From an uncultured Phycisphaerales bacterium (lineage in GTDB: Bacteria; Planctomycetota; Phycisphaerae; Phycisphaerales; SM1A02): a stretch of 38,642 nucleotides of DNA. The position numbers were made by a program, and so were the translations under genes. This document shows positions 7,728 to 15,357 of this stretch, piece after piece. The notes beneath the pieces were generated by a model. That model searched no databases. It saw only the letters and a list, made by a program, of their open reading frames with translations, and had not been told where the DNA came from. The first letter of the stretch is position 1, and each line of letters begins with the position of its first letter. Location of the stretch: contig CAJQQE010000059.1 of NCBI GenBank assembly GCA_905480395.1, positions 1-38,642 of the forward strand, written 5' to 3'.

Positions 7728-8648
7728 ATGTCCGAAGGACTCGACACTGTCATCGGAGGCAGCGCGATTGACGAAGCGCGGGCCGACGCGGTCTACAAGC
7801 AGGGGCTCGACTACGAGGCCAAGGGCGACCGAGCCAGCGCGGTCGCCTCCTATCGCGAGGCGGTCTCCCATGGGAGCAAGTCACAGCACCTTCATCGTCT
7901 CGCCTACCTCCTCGACCTTTTGGGTGAGGAAGACGAAGCGGTCCAACTCTACGAGGCGGCTCGAGATTCAGGACCGCCGCGACTGCAGACGCTGATCAAC
8001 CTTGCGGTCCTCTACGAGGATCGGTGCGAGTTCAGCAAGGCGGAGTACATCCTGAATCAGGTGATCGAGAGCGAGCCCAACGAAGAGCGTGCCAAGTTGT
8101 TCCTCAAGGATGTTCAGGCGTCCAGAGGCATGTACTACGACGACGACGACGATCTCTCGTCGACCCGGCACGATGCCATCCTCGATATCCCCGTCACCGA
8201 TTTCGAACTCTCGGTTCGCGCTCGGAACTGCCTCAAGAAAATGCAGATTCGAACGCTCCGTGATTTGGTTCGAGTCGGCGAATCGGAATTGAACAGTTAC
8301 AAGAACGTCGGCGACACCACGGTCACCGAGATCAAGCAGATGCTCGCAAGTAAGGGGCTTCGACTCGGCCAAGACACGGCGGGTGGTCCGCGGCTCCGGC
8401 CCGAGGACATCGAAGAACTTCATAGCCGCGGGATCACAGATCAGATCCTCAACAAGCCCATCTCGGTGCTCGACCTTTCGGTCAGAGCTCGCAAGGCACT
8501 TCAGATGCTTGGTGTTCTCTCGCTCGGCGAACTTGCGGCGAGGACCGAGGCGGAACTGCTCGGTGTCAAGAACTTCGGACAGACCAGTCTGGACGAGATT
8601 AAGGAACGTCTCGTCGATCATGAATTGTCGTTAAAGACGCTTGATTGA
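7728..8648 (+). CDS. TPR protein with two RNA-polymerase alpha-subunit C-terminal (helix-hairpin-helix) domains
   Basis: 306 aa; GGAG at 7714-7717 precedes the ATG. Residues about 18-130 form TPR-like helix pairs ('YKQGLDYEAKGDRASAVASYREAV', 'LAYLLDLLGEEDEAVQLYEAA', 'LAVLYEDRCEFSKAEYILNQVI'). An acidic run (DDDDD near 138-142) follows. Two alpha-CTD-like domains come next: copy 1 (152-208; VTDFELSVRARNCLKKM, NVGDTTVTEIKQMLASKGL) and copy 2 (245-300; ISVLDLSVRARKALQML, NFGQTSLDEIKERL). Aligned by eye to E. coli alpha-CTD, copy 1 keeps the R265 and N268 equivalents (R164, N167) and E302 (E201); copy 2 keeps Arg (R253) but has Lys for Asn. The true rpoA with its N-terminal assembly domain is not part of this gene. 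Such proteins are known in planctomycete genomes; the function is unassigned. A strong terminator follows. Confidence 0.85.
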   Translation: MSEGLDTVIGGSAIDEARADAVYKQGLDYEAKGDRASAVASYREAVSHGSKSQHLHRLAYLLDLLGEEDEAVQLYEAARDSGPPRLQTLINLAVLYEDRCEFSKAEYILNQVIESEPNEERAKLFLKDVQASRGMYYDDDDDLSSTRHDAILDIPVTDFELSVRARNCLKKMQIRTLRDLVRVGESELNSYKNVGDTTVTEIKQMLASKGLRLGQDTAGGPRLRPEDIEELHSRGITDQILNKPISVLDLSVRARKALQMLGVLSLGELAARTEAELLGVKNFGQTSLDEIKERLVDHELSLKTLD

Positions 8649-8696
8649 ACCCCTTCGCTTCCCTTCATGGGAACGCGACCGATCGACACTCATCCA

Positions 8697-8727
8697 CCGC
8701 CCGCCCTGAGATAGGGCGGGCGGTTTT
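8697..8727 (+). terminator. Rho-independent terminator after the alpha-CTD protein
   Basis: Perfect 11-bp stem CCGCCCGCCCT / AGGGCGGGCGG (8697-8707 and 8713-8723), loop GAGAT, then TTTT. It lies 48 nt after the stop codon and separates this gene from the SpoIID-like gene. Confidence 0.85.
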
Positions 8728-8819
8728 CGCTTCAGGCTGCTTCGAGGCGTACACTGAGAAGGTCAGTATCAGGGCGAGCGGGCGCCATTCACGATGTGGC
8801 GATCGAATCGAGGACACCA

Positions 8820-10262
8820 TTGGCCCAGGCTTCAATCCAAGACGACGGACTTTCGATCAGGGTGGGGCGGATCAGCCGTCGCTCGGCGTTGTTCGCGCTG
8901 GCGGCGCCAGCGTTGATCCCTTCGGCTTGTTCCCGCAGTGAAGTCGGCAAGAAAGAAGTGGCGACCGCGGCGCCCGTGGCAGCCTCCCCGATGAAGGGAC
9001 TCCCGAGGGATCTTCGGCCGTTCCCTCCAACCACCGAGCCAATGGTTCGAATCAAGGTCGCGGATGTTCGCCGATCGGAAGTCGAGTTTGGCGCGGTGGG
9101 GCAGCAGCTCTGGATCACCGCGCCCGGTACCGATGTTCCCGGAAGGGCATGCCGAGGTCCGGTTCGTTTGCGTCATACGAAGACTGGTTGGTCGGTTCGA
9201 TGGTCTTCTGGAGGTCGTGGCGGAACCGCAATATTCAAGACGACCGGATCGATCGCGATCGCGAAGATCGGTCGGAAGGAATCAGGCATCGAATTCGAAG
9301 GTCGCAGCCTGTTGGGGACCATCTACGTCGAACCGATTCGCGATACCCAAGGTCGCACCGAACTCGACGTGGTCTGCCATCTTCCCATGGAGTTGTATCT
9401 GCCCGGCGTCGTTCAGAAAGAGCTGTATCCGGGCTGGCGTCCAGCGACGTTCGAAGCCCAGGCGATTGCGGCGCGGTCCTTCGCAGTCTGCGAACGGGCA
9501 TTCTGGATCCGCCGCCGACACTATGACCTGGTCGCTGGTCAGGCGAGCCAGGCTTGGACCGGAGGTGACGCATCCTTACGGGCGAGGTCCGCGGTTCGAG
9601 CCACGACGGGGCAGTTGCTCGTGTGGCGTGGCCAAGTCGTGCCGGCGTACTACAGCGCTTCTTGTGGTGGGCAGCCGGCGAACGCCGAAGATGCGATTTC
9701 AGAAAACCCCGTCAACAGTATTCCACCGCTTCGGGCCGTGGCGATGAGTAACGGATCCGTATGCGGATGCGTCACGTCAAGCCCCCATGGTGACTGGACC
9801 ATCACGGTTCCACGAGGCGCCTTCGAAACGGCGGTCCTCGAATTCGGGCGGCGAAAAGGAGACCGACGAATCTCGGAACTCCGCCGTCCCCTTCGGCTTG
9901 ATGTGCATCATCGAAATCAGACGGGGCGACCGGTCGATTTCGAGCTTGCCGGTGCCGGGGGAGCGGCGCCAGTGTTGATGTCGGCGGAGTCGGTTCGAAG
10001 AATCCTTGCCACGGCCAGTGCCGGGGAGGCTTGGAACACTCGCCCTCGTTCAGCTTGTTTCGAAGTGGAGGCCACGAGCGGCTCGTTGAAGATCAAGGGG
10101 CGGGGCTTCGGCCACGGGGTCGGGGTGTGTCAATACGGCGCGGAGGAAATGGCGAGCAAGGGAGCGTCGAGTCTGGAAATACTCGAACGGTACTACCCCG
10201 GTGCCAAGGTCTATCAGGCCTGGTCGACCGCTCAGCCAGCCAGGGCCACGCCTCGAGCCTGA
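8820..10262 (+). CDS. SpoIID/LytB-domain protein with twin-arginine signal
   Basis: 480 aa from a TTG at 8820, chosen because GAGGA (8810-8814) lies 5 nt upstream; the same frame can also begin at the GTG at 8796 (488 aa). Near the N-terminus ISRRSALFALAAPALIPSAC is a Tat-type signal and may end in a lipobox Cys. The SpoIID domain spans roughly residues 170-475: 'LPMELYLPGVVQKELYPGW' (the Glu of QKEL corresponds to the catalytic Glu of SpoIID), 'EAQAIAARSFAV', 'YYSASCGGQPANAED', and the closing 'GFGHGVGVCQYGAEEMASKG...ILERYYPGA'. SpoIID is a lytic transglycosylase that cuts denuded peptidoglycan glycan strands; outside sporeformers the family (LytB-like) acts in wall remodelling. The usual GHGVGxSQ Ser is Cys here. 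Terminated by the hairpin at 10315-10348. Confidence 0.85.
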   Translation: MAQASIQDDGLSIRVGRISRRSALFALAAPALIPSACSRSEVGKKEVATAAPVAASPMKGLPRDLRPFPPTTEPMVRIKVADVRRSEVEFGAVGQQLWITAPGTDVPGRACRGPVRLRHTKTGWSVRWSSGGRGGTAIFKTTGSIAIAKIGRKESGIEFEGRSLLGTIYVEPIRDTQGRTELDVVCHLPMELYLPGVVQKELYPGWRPATFEAQAIAARSFAVCERAFWIRRRHYDLVAGQASQAWTGGDASLRARSAVRATTGQLLVWRGQVVPAYYSASCGGQPANAEDAISENPVNSIPPLRAVAMSNGSVCGCVTSSPHGDWTITVPRGAFETAVLEFGRRKGDRRISELRRPLRLDVHHRNQTGRPVDFELAGAGGAAPVLMSAESVRRILATASAGEAWNTRPRSACFEVEATSGSLKIKGRGFGHGVGVCQYGAEEMASKGASSLEILERYYPGAKVYQAWSTAQPARATPRA

Positions 10263-10305
10263 TGGTGTCTTGATTCGTGAAGCGCGGGATCCCATTCGAA
10301 AGTCC

Positions 10306-10350
10306 AAAAAAAGAGACCGGCCGTTCGCTTTGCAGCGAACGGCCGGTCTT
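10306..10350. terminator. strong bidirectional terminator hairpin
   Basis: Perfect 15-bp stem GACCGGCCGTTCGCT / AGCGAACGGCCGGTC (10315-10329 and 10334-10348) with loop TTGC. A run of seven A lies on the left (10306-10312), which is a T tract on the minus strand; only TT follows on the plus strand. It closes the SpoIID-like gene and is, by its T tract, an even better terminator for something transcribed leftward from 10351-10820. Confidence 0.8.
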
Positions 10351-10824
10351 GATTTCCTCAGCCTCTACTACTCGAAACAGGAGATGAAGCGACTTTCGTG
10401 CCTCTGCCCCTCAAGTGGCGTGTATCAGGAGTTCCCTTTTCCCAGTACTCGCTTTTTCCGTTGCGGGTGCAAGTGCCCTTTTCCCATTGCAACAGAACCC
10501 AAGGTCCCTTGTTCCAAACCATATCGATGATCCCGCATCGACGAGGCCGAAGTCGGAAAGGGATTCTCGCGTGAGCGGATTTCCCTTTCCTGCTCCCATG
10601 TCCAAAGCGAAGGAGAAACGCTTCGAACTTCTGGAAGTATGCCACCGAATTGGGGTGATGTCAGCCCTTCCGGCCTTTTTGTAAAAAAAACACCATCTGT
10701 ATTTGCATTGAAACAAACGATGAGAATGAACAGAGATTGGAAGTCTATTGTTTATATAGACTTGCGCGCTTGATCGGATCGAATCTGGTTTCTTCAAGGC
10801 CATGGGCGGCACCCTTGAATCGAG
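10351..10824. other. non-coding interval with a low-GC island, bracketed by two terminators
   Basis: About 470 bp without a convincing gene. A minus-strand frame of 133 codons (10411-10812) has no recognisable domain or signal and an atypical composition, so it is left as unlikely. The segment contains two copies of CCCTTTTCCCA (10434-10444 and 10476-10486), a strongly AT-rich stretch (about 10680-10765) in otherwise GC-rich DNA, and an 8-bp-arm inverted repeat at 10741-10763. Confidence 0.55.
10741..10763. repeat. AT-rich inverted repeat AAGTCTAT / ATAGACTT
   Basis: Perfect 8-bp arms (10741-10748 and 10756-10763) separated by TGTTTAT. It sits in the lowest-GC part of the region and contains a TATATA core, so it could be a promoter with an operator or part of an RNA hairpin. 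No gene start follows closely on either strand. Confidence 0.5.
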
Positions 10825-10860
10825 AAAAAACCGCCCATCTTCGAGGTGAAGATGGGCGGT
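10825..10860 (-). terminator. Rho-independent terminator of the coiled-coil membrane protein gene
   Basis: Perfect 13-bp stem ACCGCCCATCTTC / GAAGATGGGCGGT (10830-10842 and 10848-10860), loop GAGGT. On the minus strand it is followed by a run of T (plus-strand A at 10825-10830). It lies 24 bp beyond the stop at 10885. Confidence 0.88.
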
Positions 10861-10884
10861 CTGGGGGTTCAGGGTGATGGTGGA

Positions 10885-11808
10885 TCAGGGGTTGGCTCGA
10901 GAGAGCGTGTCGGCAGCTTGGAACGACTCATCGGAGGGCTCGTTCACTGACTCAAGCTCAAAGTCATCCCAGGAGAAGTCCTCCCATGCGTCATTGCTCA
11001 TGGATTCCTCGGCTCGCTTCTCGTAGTCCGAACGGGTTCCGTGACTGGCCAGCGATTGCAATTGGGCTTCTTGGATGGTGCGGAGTTCCGCCAGCTTCGC
11101 TTCGAGCTGATCGAGGCTCCCAACCTCCGCAAACTTGTCGTAGTCCGAGAGCACCTGTTGCTGTTGTTTGGTCATTTCGATCAGTCGATCGTTTCGATCG
11201 ATCGCATCGATCTGGCGATCCAGTTGCCAGAGTTTGGCTTCGTATCGTGCGTGCTCATCCTCAAGGGAGTCGAGGATCTCAACCAGGCGACCCTTCTGGG
11301 TATTCAGGAAGGTGAGTTGGGTGTCATCGCCGGCGTGTCGATCCTGATAGGTGGATCGAATCGTGGCAATCCGGCGAGCTTCGTTCCGAGCGCCCTCAAA
11401 GTCCACGGCTCGACCGTCGACTCGAATGGACACGGTTCGGCCCGAGCGGGCGTCGACTTCCGCATCACCCATCGCGACTCGGAGGTCAGAGAGATCACTA
11501 TTGGTCATCGCGACGACTCGACGGGCGACATCACGGTCTTTCTCGAGCAACTGAACCTGGCGGTTGATTTCGAAGATCTCGGTCCGCACTTCGGCGATTC
11601 GTTCGGGGTACTTCTCGGCGAGTTGAGAAAGCTGCCGTCGAAGAGCGACGGGATCCTCGACGAAGTCATCCGCCAAGGCATGGGCCTTGTTTCGAATCTG
11701 ATCGAATCCTGCCGCGATACGGTCCGGGCCCACAAAGAACGCGAGGGTGCCGAGGCCTGCAGCCCCGATCAGCCCCCAACGCAAGACGCAACGACTTATG
11801 CTGAACAT
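10885..11808 (-). CDS. membrane-anchored coiled-coil protein of unknown function
   Basis: 307 aa from the ATG at 11808, which has AGGAA upstream; the frame is open to 11961, but the extra 51 residues are unlike a protein N-terminus and precede the hydrophobic segment. Residues about 9-26 (LRWGLIGAAGLGTLAFFV) form one transmembrane helix or uncleaved signal. The rest is highly charged and mostly helical, with two long coiled-coil stretches, roughly 50-115 ('LRRQLSQLAEKYPERIAEVRTEI') and 160-260, the latter with a QQQQ run. The last 45 residues are acidic (WEDFSWDDFELES). No catalytic motif is visible. It is divergent from the sigma factor/kinase pair, with 287 bp between the two starts, so shared regulation is possible. 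I do not recognise the family. Confidence 0.75.
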   Translation of the reverse strand: MFSISRCVLRWGLIGAAGLGTLAFFVGPDRIAAGFDQIRNKAHALADDFVEDPVALRRQLSQLAEKYPERIAEVRTEIFEINRQVQLLEKDRDVARRVVAMTNSDLSDLRVAMGDAEVDARSGRTVSIRVDGRAVDFEGARNEARRIATIRSTYQDRHAGDDTQLTFLNTQKGRLVEILDSLEDEHARYEAKLWQLDRQIDAIDRNDRLIEMTKQQQQVLSDYDKFAEVGSLDQLEAKLAELRTIQEAQLQSLASHGTRSDYEKRAEESMSNDAWEDFSWDDFELESVNEPSDESFQAADTLSRANP

Positions 11809-12095
11809 GGGGAGATTCCTTCGGCACGCATCAGAGGCTCTTCCGGTTGCCCGCTTCAGCGGGGCGATTTGAATTCCGGTCGATTCCGATGCTCCACCGC
11901 CTTGATGGGAGATCAAGAACGTGGATTTCACCCTCGAATTCGAAATCTGGGACAACCTCACTAGAATGATCTGTGAGGGCTTTCCGTATCGGGGAGATTT
12001 GTCGAGCCGGACGCGGTAATCAGAATTCTTGGTGACATGCCACGCTGATTTCGAAACCGGCGCCTTCCTTTCCCTAACAAGGACTCGTGCTACTC
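11809..12095. promoter_or_regulatory. divergent promoter region between the coiled-coil gene and the sigma factor gene
   Basis: The 287-bp gap must contain promoters for both flanking operons. I cannot assign -35/-10 boxes with confidence. A CCTCAC...GTGAGG inverted repeat (11956-11961 and 11973-11978, 11-nt spacer) is the only symmetric element I noticed and could be chance. Confidence 0.35.
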
Positions 12096-12830
12096 ATGAA
12101 TCCCATGACGACTTCCTTCGTGGCTCGCCTCCGAAATCGGGACGATGCCGCTTGGTTTGAACTTTGGACGGTGTTTGGTCCGGTGATTCGGGCGCAACTC
12201 ACTCGTTGGGGTCGTGGCGCCGTTGGTATGGCCACGGTCGAGGACCTCACCCAGGACACGCTCACCGCGCTCTCAGGATCGATTGATCGATTCGATCCTG
12301 ATCGTGGCGCCCGGTTCAGCACCTGGCTTCTCGCGATCGCCAAGCACGTTCTCGGTGATGAACTAGACCGTCGCAATGCGCTCAAGCGCGGCGGTGGGAA
12401 GCGAGCGGCCAGTCTCGACGAAAGTTTCATGGGACGGTCGAACGACCCTCAGCCGGATGCGGAGTACGAACGCCTCGTTTTTCAAGCCAAGGTCTATGCC
12501 GCCATCGATGCGGCTCGACAGGAGAGTGAGTTCCTGCACTTCGAGGTCTATCGAATGCGGGTGTTCGACGGAATTCCCGGAAAGTCCGTCGCGGAGCGAC
12601 TGGGTATCAGCGAGCCGACCGTGTCACGGCATCTTCAACGGGTCCGAGCGCTTCTTCGCGAACGGCTCTTGGAGATGATCACGACTTACAGTTTCACCGA
12701 GGAAGAGCGAGGCGAAGCCACCAGCGCCGGTCTGGGGCTGGATGACGCCTTGTTCGATGAGGCGCTGTGCGAGATCTACCTGCGGCATGCGGGGATCGTC
12801 ACGGACGAGTCGCAACTCCCGCCTGGATGA
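12096..12830 (+). CDS. ECF-like RNA polymerase sigma factor with C-terminal extension
   Basis: 244 aa from the ATG at 12096; GTG 12087 and ATG 12105 are alternatives, with AAGGA at 12079-12083 as the nearest ribosome site. Region 2 spans about residues 10-95: 'DAAWFELWTVFGPVIRAQLTRW', 'VEDLTQDTLTALSGSIDRFDPDRG' (core-binding and -10 recognition), 'RFSTWLLAIAKHVLGDELDRR'. Region 4 (about 150-195) is a helix-turn-helix: 'VFDGIPGKSVAERLGISEPTVSRHLQRVRALLRERL'. About 50 acidic residues follow region 4 (TEEERGEATSAGLGLDDALFDEAL...), absent from minimal ECF factors. The kinase gene begins 54 nt after the stop, so the two are almost certainly co-transcribed. Several ECF groups in planctomycetes are genetically linked to Ser/Thr kinases instead of classical anti-sigma factors. 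No anti-sigma (zinc or FecR-like) gene is adjacent. Confidence 0.85.
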   Translation: MNPMTTSFVARLRNRDDAAWFELWTVFGPVIRAQLTRWGRGAVGMATVEDLTQDTLTALSGSIDRFDPDRGARFSTWLLAIAKHVLGDELDRRNALKRGGGKRAASLDESFMGRSNDPQPDAEYERLVFQAKVYAAIDAARQESEFLHFEVYRMRVFDGIPGKSVAERLGISEPTVSRHLQRVRALLRERLLEMITTYSFTEEERGEATSAGLGLDDALFDEALCEIYLRHAGIVTDESQLPPG

Positions 12831-12884
12831 TCACGCCTATTGCGCCATGGATTTCGCCGGCACAACCGGTGGATGGAGCCCATC

Positions 12885-15299
12885 ATGACTTTTTCGATTC
12901 TTGCATTCTTCGCGATCACCGCCGTCGCCATCGTCATGTTGATCGCGGTGATCATGATCTTGTTTCAGGCCGGGCGCGGAGCCGGATTTCTCATTGGGCA
13001 TGTCTTCGACTTCATCTTCGGCGTGATTCGCGACGTCGCAAGGATTTTCGGCGCCATCATCGCGAGCATCGTGCTGGCGCCGCTGGCAATCTTGAATCTC
13101 CTGATCGGACGATGGTCGGCGGCCAATCACTTTGCAGACGGGGTCAGACGCGAGGTCCTGCTCATCGGCAAAGGGCTGTACCGAGTCGTGGTGCGGCGGC
13201 CGCTAAAACTACTTTTCCTCGACGGAATGCTCGAAGGTGTGGAAGTTCGCGCGGTCGAGGATCTGAAGGCGGCCCCCGGCCGCGATCGGCCGGCTCGAGG
13301 ACTCCAATTCCCCGGATTCGAAATCACCGGATCGCTTCCGGCGGGGGGGTCAGGGGCCAAGCTCTATATCGCGCGACCCGACGAAAAGACGAGGCGCCGG
13401 CTTCCCGGACAGCCGGAGGCGGTGGTGATCAAGAGCTTCGCACTCGCGGAGGGAAGCTCTCTTCCGCAGATCGTTCGCGAGAGTCGATCCCTCGAATCCG
13501 GGAAGCGTCTGGGGCTGGTTCTCGCGCACGAACTCAACGACACGCAGTTCTGGTACGCGATGCCCTACCACCCGGGGGAGCACCTCGGTTCAGTTGTTCG
13601 TGAGGCGCACGGAGTCGGTGCGGAAGACGGGCTGAGAGGTCGGGCCTTGTCCGAAATGCTGGGCTATGAGATCGACCTGGTCTCCACGCTCGACCGATAT
13701 CACGCGGACGGACTCTGGCACAAGGACGTGAAGCCCGACAACATCATCGTCCACGGCGGCGCGGCGCATCTGGTCGACTTCGGTCTGGCCACGTCCTTAC
13801 GTTCAGCCATGACGCTCACCACTCATGGGACCGAGTACTTCCGCGACCCTGAGATGGTTCGAATGGCCATGCGGGGAGTGAAGGTGCACGAGGTCGATGG
13901 TGCCAAGTTCGACATTTATGGTGCCGGTGCGGTTCTCTACTTCATCATGGAGAATACTTTTCCCGGTCACGGGGGACTCAGTCGTTTCGAACGGCCGGCG
14001 CCGGAGGCCTTGCGGTGGATCGTGCGGCGGGCGATGGCCGACTATGGGCAGCGATATGGTTCGGCCCGGGAGATGCTCGACGACCTTCGCGCCGTCGCAT
14101 CCGCGGCCGATCCCTGGTCCGTCACGCCGGCACAGCTTCCTTCCATGTCCGGTGCTTCCGTGGAGTTGGTGGACGCCGACGGCCCGATGGACCCCGCGGC
14201 CTCGAACCCAGCACCGTCGTCGACCGTTCGTCGCACGGGAGCGGCGGCGCCGCCGCCGATCGTCGCACGACCACGTATTCGAGTCACCAACTGGATGACC
14301 GGCGCGTACGCCGCGGCCGGCGACACCGATCGGCCACGGGCTCGTGAACAGGTCGCGGCAGCACGACGGCGGACTTCCGCTCGACGAGCGAGCGTCGCGC
14401 GATCGCCGCACCGGCGAATCTCCGGAGCGTTGACGGTCCTGGTCGCCTTCGGAATCGCCTTCTTCCTGGCCTTCGCCTACGCCTTCAACGTCGGCGGGTT
14501 CGATGAGAAATCGAACACGATGATGCAGGGCACCGTCGATGAAATCATGGCGAACATGATGGAGCGGGGGGCCACTGAGAGTCGTTACGACGTGCGGCTT
14601 CAGCAGGAGCCGAACGGGGCGGGCGATTGGGATGTTCCCACCCCGATCGGTACCGGATCCTTCATCGTCCTGGACGATCGAACTTCTCTCGGCAAGGGTG
14701 AGCAGAGTCTGGCCGCGATCACTCGGTCGCTTCTGGATTCGGGGTGGACCGTCGAAGAGGACCTCGACCTCGTGGCGGAGTCCGCGGTCGCCATCGCCCG
14801 ATGTGACGGGTGGTCCGGCACGGATGGCGACTCCGCGTTCTCGAAGGATTTCGCGTGCGATGAACTCGATCGTTTTCGTCTGGAACAGGGCGTGGAGGGG
14901 ATTCTCTGGATCACCTCGGTGCGAGATGGTGCGGGTACGACGGTGGTGGAAGGCACGACCTCGTTGAGTGAAGGAAGCATCCGGGCGGTCTTCTTCTCCG
15001 ACGATGCCGTGGAAGTCTCGATCGGCGCCTCCTCGTACATCGAAATCGAAGGGACCTGGCCGGATGGAACGCACGAGACCGTCGAGGTGCCGTTCGATGC
15101 GTCGGACGTGGACGGCGACTCCGGGATCATCGCGGAATTCGATTCCACGTGGAAGGAACTGCAAGACGCGATGAAGAAGTTCGGCTCGGAATTCGACCGA
15201 TCCGAATTGAGGCTTCGAGATGCCTCTGAGCGACTGGATGAGCTTCCCGAGGGCCTCCACATTGAATCAGGACCGCTGAAGATCCGAATCGCCGCCTGA
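12885..15299 (+). CDS. transmembrane Ser/Thr protein kinase with large extracytoplasmic C-terminal domain
   Basis: 804 aa from the ATG at 12885, chosen for GGAG at 12875-12878 with 6-nt spacing; ATG 12873 and TTG 12840 are in frame upstream. Two N-terminal membrane segments (about 4-28 and 50-75) precede a Hanks-type kinase domain (about 145-405): a degenerate Gly loop (ITGSLPAGGSGAKLYIA), catalytic Lys183 in VVIKS, HKDVKPDN (Asp281, Asn286), DFG (298-300), an activation segment ending in GTEYFRDPE, and 'DIYGAGAVLYFIM'. A Pro/Ala/Arg-rich juxtamembrane linker leads to a transmembrane helix near 514-535, then about 270 acidic residues outside the membrane, with two Cys (in IARCDGW and DFACDEL) and no recognised sensor fold. 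Placement of kinase inside and C-terminal domain outside is the usual PknB-like logic but with extra N-terminal helices. It follows the sigma factor by 54 nt and is its likely regulator. Confidence 0.85.
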   Translation: MTFSILAFFAITAVAIVMLIAVIMILFQAGRGAGFLIGHVFDFIFGVIRDVARIFGAIIASIVLAPLAILNLLIGRWSAANHFADGVRREVLLIGKGLYRVVVRRPLKLLFLDGMLEGVEVRAVEDLKAAPGRDRPARGLQFPGFEITGSLPAGGSGAKLYIARPDEKTRRRLPGQPEAVVIKSFALAEGSSLPQIVRESRSLESGKRLGLVLAHELNDTQFWYAMPYHPGEHLGSVVREAHGVGAEDGLRGRALSEMLGYEIDLVSTLDRYHADGLWHKDVKPDNIIVHGGAAHLVDFGLATSLRSAMTLTTHGTEYFRDPEMVRMAMRGVKVHEVDGAKFDIYGAGAVLYFIMENTFPGHGGLSRFERPAPEALRWIVRRAMADYGQRYGSAREMLDDLRAVASAADPWSVTPAQLPSMSGASVELVDADGPMDPAASNPAPSSTVRRTGAAAPPPIVARPRIRVTNWMTGAYAAAGDTDRPRAREQVAAARRRTSARRASVARSPHRRISGALTVLVAFGIAFFLAFAYAFNVGGFDEKSNTMMQGTVDEIMANMMERGATESRYDVRLQQEPNGAGDWDVPTPIGTGSFIVLDDRTSLGKGEQSLAAITRSLLDSGWTVEEDLDLVAESAVAIARCDGWSGTDGDSAFSKDFACDELDRFRLEQGVEGILWITSVRDGAGTTVVEGTTSLSEGSIRAVFFSDDAVEVSIGASSYIEIEGTWPDGTHETVEVPFDASDVDGDSGIIAEFDSTWKELQDAMKKFGSEFDRSELRLRDASERLDELPEGLHIESGPLKIRIAA

Positions 15300-15357
15300 C
15301 TCGGTTTGGAGTCTGAATCGACGTCGGCTGATAGCATGGGATTCAAGGAGATCACTC

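Noticed and set aside
10411-10812. 133-codon minus-strand frame in the low-GC interval
   Set aside because: No domain, no signal, unusual composition and no good ribosome site. Kept only as a possibility within the interval finding.
13803-15260. 485-codon open frame on the minus strand
   Set aside because: It is antisense to the kinase gene, whose motifs are unambiguous. The translation is rich in Arg/His/Asp with no domain.
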